Source: Sorghum bicolor
Lineage: Eukaryota; Streptophyta; Magnoliopsida; Poales; Poaceae
DNA: 64,000 nt
Direction of reading: 5' to 3'
Assembly: GCF_000003195.3 (NCBI RefSeq)
Contig: NC_012873.2
Span: 47,091,166 to 47,155,165, forward strand
Part shown: piece after piece, positions 55,026 to 64,000 of the stretch
Layout: the number at the start of each line of letters is the position of its first letter
How positions within the stretch are numbered: position 1 is the stretch's first letter
Made by a program: the position numbers and the translations under genes
Notes under the pieces: generated by a model
What the model saw: the letters and a program-made list of their open reading frames with translations, nothing else
What the model was told of the DNA's origin: nothing
The model's database searches: none

Positions 55026-56288
55026 AAGAATGATGAATAGTGACAAAGATAATTAATCTGATCTAGCCACATAATAAATATGATAAGCACCTCAATTAGA
55101 TACTCTAGAAAGTCATTAGCATGGTATTAGAATGAACTACAAGAATATTCCCTAAGTTATTCTCAACTATATAGTCTAGCATTATCATAATTAGTGCAAG
55201 CATACTTAGCAATCATTGTGAGACAAGACTACGCCCATGCATAGTGATATTAGCAAGGTAAATGAGAAACATAGCAATCACTCCCCTGTAATAATATTGC
55301 TCTGCCAGCCTAATACACGAGAGGGGGACTATATAAGAATCAATGAAGCTGTCACTATCACGAACTACCCCACGATCTGGCATATTGGGTACAATCGCAG
55401 ATAAATATAGTATAGGCACCACGCCTACACAATATCTATCATTTACCCATGGATCCGATGGATAAACGCTATACGATCCTAAGCATGTATATAGATCCAA
55501 TCTAACTAAGCCAAGTACATAACTATGATAAACTAAGAACAATATAATCTTGAATATAAACAAGTAGAGCAAAGTCATAAGCAATATATTGAAGTAGAAC
55601 AAAGTCATATTCATAATATTGAAGAACAAAGATAATTAGAAAGCAATTAGAAGCACAATTAGAGAATTACCAAGAATCCTCTTGACAGATGCGGAAACCA
55701 ATCGAAGATTGACTCCTTCTAGTTCTAATCCTATGTAGCTATGCTAATCTAGATGTCTAATTGATGTGGTGGCTCTAATCTTGATCAGAGGCTTCTTCTC
55801 CCTTGAGAATAATGAATTAGGGTTGAGAGGCTCTCTCCTCCAGGGGCCAGGGGGTCTGGTTTTATAGTCCCTTCAAGTGAATATGGGCCGTTGGATCAAA
55901 CCGACTTAGATTGAACGGTTATCCTTGATCCTTTAGGTTGGTGGAGATCTCCCACGAAGCAGAGTCCTGATTGGACTCTCAGAGGGGGCGGGCGCCTAGG
56001 GCAGGAGGGCGGGCGCCCTGCCTCTGGCCCCGTTTCGCCTCCGCTTCGGTCTCGTGGCTTCTGGAGTCTTCTAGATGTATGATAATTGCGCGGCACATTA
56101 ATATCTCTATGTAATCCCGACGTGTGGGCCTTTCTTCCGTATTTCCTGATAACCCCCTGCAGAAATAGACAAACACCAAACCTCGTGGAATTCTGTCAGA
56201 TAAAACCCTAAGTCTAAATGTTGATTTCATTTGGATCCTTTTCTTTATTTATTTGATAATTAAATTTGATACTTAAGGACCGTCAATA
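55026..56288 (-). repeat. Inverted LTR related to the nested-element family
   Basis: On the minus strand from 56288 it begins TATTGACGGTCCTTAAGTATC, matching the LTR at 34365 (TG changed to TA). It shares the tctgacagaattccacgag, tctgcagggggttatcagg and agaagactccagaagccacg phrases. The later half diverges. It contains a TATA-like GACTATAAAA (near 55860 on the minus strand). No matching target duplication flanks it, and neither flank continues on the other side. Confidence 0.7.
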
Positions 56289-56399
56289 GGGAACATGCCG
56301 TTTTCCTAAACATGTGGCTGGATAAGTTCGTCTTCTGTGGCCGATCGGTAGGACCAACCTCTGTCTACCTATCGGCAGTAGAAAGGCTAGCCGATGGTG

Positions 56400-58928
56400 G
56401 CCGATTTCCTCTTGGCTAATACTTGCTTGGTTCTGCCTATCACCTCCTCCGCCAAGTGACTGAGAAGCTCCTATTAGGTCAACCCATTGGCAACCTAGGA
56501 GGCCCTTGGTGGTTTATCAATATGTGGCTTAATGTCCACATGCACAAACGCCTCCAGTTCGACCTCTTTGCACAACAATTCCCCAGAGATATCACCGAAG
56601 ACCATGAACTGGCTAACGAATAATCGGCAACTCGCCCACCCTTGAATTATGGTGAGGCTGCCATAGTGCTACCCGGCACTGGTGGTAATGAAGACCAGGT
56701 CAGCCGATTCTTCTAAACTCTGTATGATGGTCTTCCCAAAGATCAACGGGCATGGATGCCTTATGAAGATCCAGAAACCAGATTTCCACTCATCTTCCAC
56801 CCCTTCGATGATGCTCTTAATAAAGACAATGATCTGATAATGGCAATCATCACTCCGAGGGCCATCCCAGTAAACACCTTTGGTAGTGGGAAAAACTCTA
56901 ACCCCTCTTACGAGTTTTACAATCCATCGGCATTAGCTCGTCAACTGGCATTTGTGCAGCTACCGATCAGACTCTGTCGCCGATGTGGTGAAGCCTGGGG
57001 AAACTATAACCAGTGGGCTTGAGTGGATAAGGATAGCCCAGCTTCAACCAAATGCCGATACGACAGATATCGATCTATCGGCTTGGATCCCGGCCCTCTT
57101 CATCACTCAGGCGTACAAACAGTGGTGGGAAGAATGGAAAGAACACCTGTTTTGCATATCAGCTCTGACATACCGTGGCATGATCGACCCCAATTATAAG
57201 GTTCCCGATAACACTGTAAGTCTTCAACTGACATCTCAGTTCCTTTGTTACTTCTGACCCTATCGGTAACTTACTCTCCCCTTTTTTTAACAGGTTGACC
57301 ACCCACCATCAACAGTCAGCAGGAGTGGAAGACCGATCGACTCCTCTCGTCAGGCCCAATCTCTCTGATCGGTCACAACGCACCAAGTCTAGCAGCTTTG
57401 ATGCATCGGAATGTGCGTTTTAAGAAGATAACCACCAATCGGTCAAAGACGTCCCCATCAGTTGCTGCTACCACTCTGGCGCAGGCTTTCAAGGTAGACT
57501 CTTAATTTCTTTTACTTATACCGATTTTGTCCTGTACTCATACAATCTTTACAGGGTACATCGACTGCCACGGGAACTTCATCAGTAACCTTTATTTTTT
57601 TAACAAAATTTCATCAATACTCTTTCACATTTTTACTCATGAAATCTTGGTTGTGGTAACAGCAAACTGGCAAATTGGCAAAGACCAGAAATGCCCAAAC
57701 AAGTGCCGATGCCCCCCAGCCCAGCCAAGTCAAGAGAAAAGGCCCCAAGAGCACCAAGTCAGAGCCAAAACGCCAGAGGACAGCACCGTCTCCTCCTCAT
57801 CTAGCATCACCGATTCATGTAGAATCATCACCTTCTTCACCAGAAATCCAGACACAGCAAGTAACGTCCCCTCCTCGATCAGCGCCTCAGCCACAAGAAG
57901 CATCAGCCGATGCGCCTGAGCAAACTGGCGATCCAGCTAATCTTAGCACATCATCGGTTGTTCTTCCAGCACAAACAAGCACTGCACCCCGTCAAGGTAA
58001 AGTATTGAGCATAGAATTATCATTGATGGATTTATCTTTAGAAATTATAATGATCCTTGTAATTTCTCAGTTGACATTGTTCCATCGGCAACTCCAGCCG
58101 ATCAACCTATAGTACCGGCCGCATCTCCTCGTCAGAGGCGCGAAATCGCTCTGAAGCAAGTAAGTTATCTGACCTCTATCCTTTATATTATTAACATTTG
58201 ATCACCAAATAACTCATCTGCATTTCCTATCAGGAACAAGACTCCCCAGACAGCTTATTCTCTTTTGCCATCGACATTTCCAATGACGAGGGTGAGGAAG
58301 CGAGCTCCTCTCAAGCAGTAGGAATTACATCGACAGAGATTAAAGCCAAGCTGGAAGACCTATTGGCTCTGCTCCATCAAGATATAGCCCAGCTGGTAGA
58401 TGATTCTGACCCGCCAAAGCTCTATTCAAGGCTCTTCTTGGTCAGATCTCGGCCGATGTAGAAGAGGTCCTTTTACAAGCTACACACTTAGAAAGTCGCC
58501 AGCTCCAATACTAGAAGGCTACTCAACGTCTTGCCGATAGAGCCACTTACGCCCAACTCACAGAGGAAGTAATGCAAGTAAAGCGTATTGCCGATGAGAA
58601 ACACAAAAGCATTGGCATTCTGCAGTCCTCAGGGGATGAGCTAAAGCAGAAGATCTCTGACCTATCGGCAAGAAGAGAAGCTCTATTAGCTGAGCTCAAG
58701 CAAGTAGAAGAAGCCCTGACCCAAGCTCAGCAAGAATAAAGCCAGCTGCCTGAGAAACTCAAGATTCTTCAACAAGAACGAAATATCCAAGCCCGTAAAG
58801 CACTACAGATGAAGAAGAAATTGAAGCTAGTAGAAGGTTCTACCGATGAAGATATCCGGGAGATAGAAGAGGCTAACCAGATCCGTCTGCGTGCCATATC
58901 CACCATTCAAGCTCTACTGAATTTGTGA
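56400..58928 (+). pseudogene. Antisense spliced ORF of gypsy element 2 (plant-mobile-domain-like plus coiled coil)
   Basis: This gene is plus-strand, hence antisense to its element. An N-terminal region (GGPWWFINMWLNVHMHKRLQF, near 56498-56560) resembles the plant mobile/aminotransferase-like domain. Introns are clear at 57216-57293, 57494-57554, about 57583-57662, 57997-58070 and 58160-58233 (GT...AG). The last exon, 58234-58928, encodes a coiled coil (LKQKISDLSARREALLAEL) ending LLNL-stop and matches element 1 exon 21742-21047. Stops at 56623 and about 56716 and a shift near 58420 show decay. The function is unknown; such captured host-like genes recur in Tat elements. Confidence 0.7.
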
Positions 58929-58978
58929 GCTCTTCATCGGCAACTTATTTAAATATGTTTTTAGAAACTTTTGATCCA

Positions 58979-59061
58979 GTCGATAGGACTGTTATCGGCA
59001 TTTTAAAACACTATGCATGATCTCAAACACTTTTCATCCAGCCGATAGGAGTGTTATCGGC
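58979..59061. terminator. Twin hairpins beyond pol, gypsy element 2
   Basis: GTCGATA/TATCGGC at 58979-58999 (one G-T pair) and a perfect GCCGATA/TATCGGC at 59041-59061, each with a 7-base loop, between the convergent pol and antisense gene. They have the same stems and loop lengths as in element 1. Confidence 0.5.
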
Positions 59062-59069
59062 ATTTGAAT

Positions 59070-62000
59070 TTCTATGCATCGATCCAGATGCTTGGATAAT
59101 ACTTCTTTAGATATTTTCCATTTAATGCTCTAGGAAATTCAACTCCTTCGAGAGTTTCTAAAATATAAGCATTGCTAGGAGCAGACCGATTTATCCGATA
59201 AGGACCTTCCCAATTAGGAGACCATTTTCCAAATTTCAAACTCTTAGTTCCAATCGGTAGAATTAGTTTCCATACTAAATCTCCATCGGAAAACTCCTTA
59301 GCTTTTACTTTTTATCATACCATTTAGCAATTTTCTTTTTATTTTCTTCTATATTTATTAAAGCCTTTACCGATGCTCTGCCAAATCATCTAACTCATCT
59401 TTCATCAAAGTAGCATAATCATCGGCAGCCAACTGATCTTGGAAAGATATTCGCCTAGATCCAGTCTTCATTTCCCATGGCAACACCGCATCATACCCAT
59501 ACACCAATTGATAGGGCGAAACTTTGGTTGCTCCATGGCATGCCATCCGATATGACCACAAAGCTTCATTCAACAACGTGTGCCATCTTTTAGGATTTTC
59601 TTCAATTTTTCGATTGACGAGCTTAATAATTCCTTTGTTAGAAGCTTCGGCTTGCCCAGTAGCTTGAGCATAATAAGGAGAAGAATTCAACACTTTAATC
59701 CCCATACCGATTGCAAACTCATCAAACTCTCTGATGTAAACATAGTATCCTGATCGGTAGTGATTGTTTGAGGAATACCAAATCGGTAAACAATGTGCTC
59801 TTTCACAAAATCAATCATGTTAGCTGATGTCACTTTTTCAAAGGAATAGCTTCAACCCATTTAGTAAAATAATCAGTGGCAACTAAGATGAATTTATGCC
59901 CCTTGCTTGATGGCGGATAAATCTGTCCGATGAGATCAATAGCCCAGCCTCGAAACGGCCAAAGTTTGATAATAGGATTCATGGCCGATGCGGATGCCCT
60001 TTGAATATTGCTAAATTTCTGACATCCTTGGCATCCTTTAAAGTATTTAAAGCAATCTTCAAGTATGGTCGGCCAATAATATCCATTTCTTCTAATCATC
60101 CACTTCATCTTAAAAGCCGATTGATGTGCCCCACATACTCCTTCATGAATTTCACCCATCAAACTTCTAGCTTCATCATCACCTAAACGTCCGAGCAAAA
60201 CTCCATCTATTGTCCGATAATACAACTCTTCTTCAAGGAGTATGTACTTTGTTGCTTGAAACCTAACATGCCTCTCAACCTTTTTGGACGGGTCCTTTAA
60301 ATAATCAATAATTTCTTCTCTCCAATCATCGGTATTGTCTACCGATGATACATTCAAGATTGGCTGGTATCCCGAGGCGTGTTGAGCCAACCGATTAGCT
60401 TCTTCATTATGTAATCGAGGAATATGCTCTAACCAGAAATCCTTGAATTCCTTTAACAGTTGTACACATCTTTCGTAGTAGGCTATCAAAATTTCACTTC
60501 GGCATTCATAAATTCCAGCCAACTGATTTATAACAAGCATAGAATCGCCGAAGATCTCAACAGCATTGGCATGAACCTCCTTTAATAATTCCAACCCTTT
60601 GACCAAAGCTTGATACTCAGCTTGATTATTCGTCGACATGGCAACAATCGACAAAGAAAACTCATACTTCTTTTCTCAAGGAGAAATTAGCACTATGCTG
60701 ATTCCTGCCCCCCGGTCACACGTGGATCCATCAAAGAAGAGCGTCCAAGGAACGATTTCCAAAGTGTCCACCATACCGCAATGCTGAGTTACAAAATCGG
60801 CCATAACCTGCCCTTTAACTTCCTTAGCCGATTCATAACATAGATCAAACTATGATATTGCCAAAATCCATTTGCCGATTCTACCAGTCATAATCGGCAT
60901 TGACAACATGTATCAGACTATATCATCTTTGCCTATAACAGTGCATTCGGCCGATAACAAATAGTGTCTCAACTTGATACATGAAAAGTATAAGCATAAG
61001 CATAATTTTTCAATTATCGAATACCTTGTCTCAGCATCCACCAGTCTTCTACTTAGATAATAAATCACACGCTCCTTCCCTTCAAATTCTTGAATTAGAT
61101 CAGAACCGATGACCATCCCATCAGTAGACAAATATAATCTGAAAGGCTTTCCTTGTTGAGGCAGAATCAGGACTAGAGGATTTGTCAAATAATTCTTGAT
61201 TTCGTCCAATGCTGACTGTTGCTCTCTCCCCCATACAAACTCTTGATCGGCTTTCAACTTAAGCAAAGGACTAAAAGCATGAATCTTACCAGACAAATTA
61301 GATATAAATCGTCTGATGAAATTTATCTTGCCGATCAACGATTGAAGCTCAGTTTTATTGGCGGGAGGAACTATCTTGTTGATAGCATCAATAGATCTTC
61401 TACTAATTTCAATCCCTCTTTGATGCACCATGAAACCAAGAAACTGACCTGCCGATACACCAAATGCACATTTATTAGGATTCATCTTTAAACCGTGATT
61501 TCTTGTGCATTCCTACACCTTTCGCAGATTGGCCAGATGCTTTGTGAAATCTCCAGACTTAACCACCACATCATCAATATAGATTTCCGCCAACTTGCCG
61601 ATAAACTCATGAAAGACAAAATTCATAGCCCTCTGATAAGTAGCACCTGCATTTTTCAAGCCAAAGGTCATGACTATCCATTCAAACAACCCAACATGAC
61701 CAGGACATCTAAATGCAGTCTTGGGAATATCTTCTTCAGCCATGAATATTTGATTGTACCCTGCATTACCATCCATAAAGCTAATGATCCGATGTCCAGC
61801 TACAGCGTCAACCAGCAAATCGACAACCGGCATTTGATAACCATCCATCGGCGTAGCCTTATTGAGATTCCTGAAATCAATGCAGACACAAAGATTCCCA
61901 TTCTTTTTATAAACAGGAACTACATTGGAAATCCATTCGGCATACCGACACTGCTGAATAAATTTAGCTTCAATAAGTTTAGTTATTTCGGCCTTAATAT

Positions 62001-62301
62001 CAGGAAGGATATTAGGATTGCATCGGCGTGCCGGCTGCTGATGCGGCCGAAATCCAGATTTGATAGGAAACCGATGTTCAACAATCGATCGGTCTAAACC
62101 AAGCATCTCGATATAATCCCAAGCAAAGCAATCTTTATATTCCTTTAACAAATCGGTTAATTGTTGCTTACACTCAGAATCTAACTTAGCACTAATAAAA
62201 GTAGGCCTTGGCTTATCCCCATTACCTATATCTACTTCTACTAAATCATTGGCCGATGTAAACCCCTGGCCTAGTTTTCCATCATCGGCGAACCTATCCA
62301 T
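59070..62301 (-). pseudogene. Reverse transcriptase, RNase H, second RNase H and integrase of gypsy element 2
   Basis: The ATG at 62301 overlaps the protease TAA (TAATG), as in element 1. Reverse transcriptase includes IYIDDVVVKSG near 61580. A TAG near 61513 breaks the frame, and it continues at 61485-60913 (NPNKCAFGVSAG, KLYLSTDG-like block). The second RNase H and integrase zinc region lie at 60654-59830 (NNQAEY, FGDSMLV, HQSAFKMKW, C-X2-C). The integrase core from 59830 to 59367 is frameshifted around the second aspartate. At the position of the nonsense codon in element 1, this copy reads arginine (YYRTID). Confidence 0.88.
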
Positions 62302-62965
62302 TAAGACTCTTCATCAGAACCGACTGTTTGGATCGGTGGAATCTCATAATCGGCAACTTTGAGAAAATCCTTTTCCCAAACTTCCCTTGAAATGCATCTG
62401 GTCCTTTCATAGGTATCCGCCTCTGCCGATGCAATGACATATGAAGAATCTCCTGAGAAAATCTCAATCTTGTCACCTACCCACTGGACCAAGCATTGGT
62501 GCATTGTAGATGGGATGCAACAATTGGCATGGATCCAATCTCTCCCTAGAAGTAAATTATAAGCACCTTTTCCACTGATGACAAAGAAAGTTGTCGGCAA
62601 GGTCTTGCTGCCGATGGTTAACTCAACACATATGGCTCCCTTGACTGGAGACACATTCCCTTCAAAATCCTTTAGCATCAAATCGGTCTTAGTCAAATCT
62701 TGATCTCCTTTTCCAAGCTTCCGATAGACTGCATATGGCATAATATTGATAGCAGCCCCATCATCAACAAGTATTTTGGTCATCGGCTGCCCATCAACCC
62801 TACCTTTGACAAATAAAGCTTTAAGGTGCTGTCTCTCATCATCGGCGGGCTTTCAAAGATAGTTGTCATTGGATCCAGAGCCAACTGAGCTATCTGACCA
62901 GGGAAATCTACCTCCTCATCATCGCTGAAAGGTGCAAGGAATTCCATCGGCAACATAAACACCAT
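62301..62965 (-). pseudogene. Protease of gypsy element 2
   Basis: The active site reads LVDDGAAINIMP, with D-D-G where element 1 has D-G-G, so the flexible glycine after the catalytic aspartate is lost. The frame is shifted near 62800-62850, between the MVFMLPMEFLAP lead and the QPMTKILVD block. The stop overlaps the downstream ATG. Confidence 0.82.
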
Positions 62966-64000
62966 ATTAACATCTGTCGATGGGCCTTTTCCTTTGGGAT
63001 CTGACTGCTGCCGTTCTTCAGACTTGGCAGAACTTTCTCCCCTACTTAGTTCTTCTTGTCGTTCTCGCTGAAACCTCCTCTTCTATGTCCTTGTCAACCC
63101 CTCTGGACACCATGGTGGAAGTTGTGGTTGCCTCACCGATTGACGATGGTTTTCCCTCGATTCCACTCGATAAGTATTAGCATCCCTGCAAAATATGAAC
63201 TCATCTGGAACTCGTGCATCTGCCATTTCCTCAAGTTCCTCTTGGTTTCTGGGAAAATAACCGACACGCTCACTAAGCCTGTCATGCACACTGAGTCTGC
63301 CCCCAGCCGATCATGAACTCATGTTCTTCGTCTAATCGGTCCACCAAAACGCTGATTATCACCTTGATATTGCCGATTTGGTCTATCATGCCGATTATAA
63401 CCATTACACTCAGGGCAGTCTCTAACAGTCGGTAGTTTGATGTTTTTCTCCCAACAGGGGATGAAGAACGGGCAATTCCAATGATCTTTATGTTGATTCC
63501 ACTCTTGTCGGCGTCTTTCTTCTTCCCGACGACAATCTTCTTGTTGGCGACGATACCGATATTCACGCTGCTGCCAGGTTTCTCGATGTCTCCTATGAGT
63601 GATCACAATACCGGACCGAGGAGGTCTTCCAGAACTGGTGCTTTCCTAGATTAACCCTTTACCTTTAGCGTCATCAGCAGTGATTTGATGCTGTGGGTCT
63701 ATCGATGCGCTTCTCTCAGTTGCTTCTAATGTCAAGACTTTGGTCTTTCCCTTAGCATCCAACATATTAGTGGGGAAAGCATGCTGGTCAATCTTCATTG
63801 GCTTCTGGGCTTTGGAACTATCAAATTTAATCCTCCTGACTCTATAGGTGATTGCAGCTGTTGTCTAAACACTTTGCATTCATTTGTATTATGAGATGTT
63901 GCATTATGCCACTTGCAATACTTGATCTTCTTCAACTCTTCTACCAATGGAATCACATGATTAGGTGACAGTTTAATTTGCCCTTCCTGAAGCAGAAAGT
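62966..64000 (-). pseudogene. Gag (C-terminal part) of gypsy element 2
   Basis: It contains the R/Q-rich coil (YRRQQEDCRREEERRRQEW), the CPFF...DCPEC cysteine cluster near 63410-63480, and the C-X2-H-X4-H-X4-C knuckle near 63880-63920. Several frame breaks. It runs off the window. Confidence 0.8.

Larger units (their letters stand above)
56289..64000 (-). mobile_element. Second Tat-type gypsy element (element 2), partial
   Basis: It has the same family plan as 13287-22988 but lies on the minus strand. From right to left it carries gag (cut by the window edge), protease, reverse transcriptase, RNase H, second RNase H and integrase, then the antisense gene on the plus strand. The left end is lost at the 56288/56289 junction, so no 3' LTR is present. 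Protein identity to element 1 looks high (about 90%) but the frames carry more breaks, so this copy is probably older. Confidence 0.88.

Noticed and set aside
55026..56288. Complete solo LTR with a target duplication
   Set aside because: I looked for matching 5-bp flanks (left cttgc, right gggaa) and found none. The left end is a rearrangement junction.

Overview
The window is intergenic DNA from a large-genome flowering plant, almost certainly a grass and probably panicoid. The evidence is nested LTR retrotransposons of the Sirevirus-type copia and Tat-type gypsy groups, a Cassandra element, a Helitron, a PIF/Harbinger transposon, GC-rich promoter DNA, and spliceosomal introns inside transposon genes. 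There is no bacterial gene organisation. Host genes are nearly absent: only a probable 5' end of a minus-strand gene at the left edge (about 1-1340) and a decayed B3-domain fragment near 32 kb.

Layout. 1-1340: probable promoter, leader and leader intron of a gene running off the left edge. 1660-4601: two diverged tandem copies of a non-coding 1.3-1.6 kb unit. 5330-5567: a 238-bp inverted-repeat element. 5654-10872: a solo LTR that itself carries a 2,037-bp solo LTR of the copia type (6897-8933). 11320-31417: one PIF/Harbinger transposon of about 6.2 kb, stretched to 20 kb by a 9.7-kb Tat-type gypsy element (13287-22988, TSD gaaag) and by a Cassandra-plus-solo-LTR block (25856-30054, outer flanks gatag). 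31834-34280: a B3 pseudogene and two opposed LTR fragments. 34281-55009: a Sirevirus-type copia arranged LTR-internal-LTR-partial internal. Its first LTR is split by a young non-autonomous LTR element (34365-42415, TSD gttgg), and its gag zinc knuckle is split by a Helitron (45922-47668). 55010-56288: a rearrangement junction with an inverted LTR. 56289-64000: a second Tat-type element on the minus strand, running off the right edge.

How the parts work together. The two Tat-type elements share an unusual plan. Gag and protease lie in one frame. The protease stop overlaps the reverse-transcriptase start (TAATG) in both copies. A second RNase H follows the reverse transcriptase, and a spliced gene lies antisense between integrase and the 3' LTR. 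Twin 7-bp hairpins separate the convergent sense and antisense genes. Most coding regions here are broken by stops or frameshifts, so the locus mainly records insertion order: LTR pairs differ by about 1.3% (copia), 0.7% (the element inside it) and 0.4% (first gypsy), by eye.

The most unusual observations are the conserved TAATG overlap, the antisense spliced ORF carried by both Tat elements, the dense GCCGAT/ATCGGC motif, the Cassandra LTR pair in which only one copy keeps the 5S-like A box, and a 16-bp inverted templated-looking insert at the 55,010 junction.
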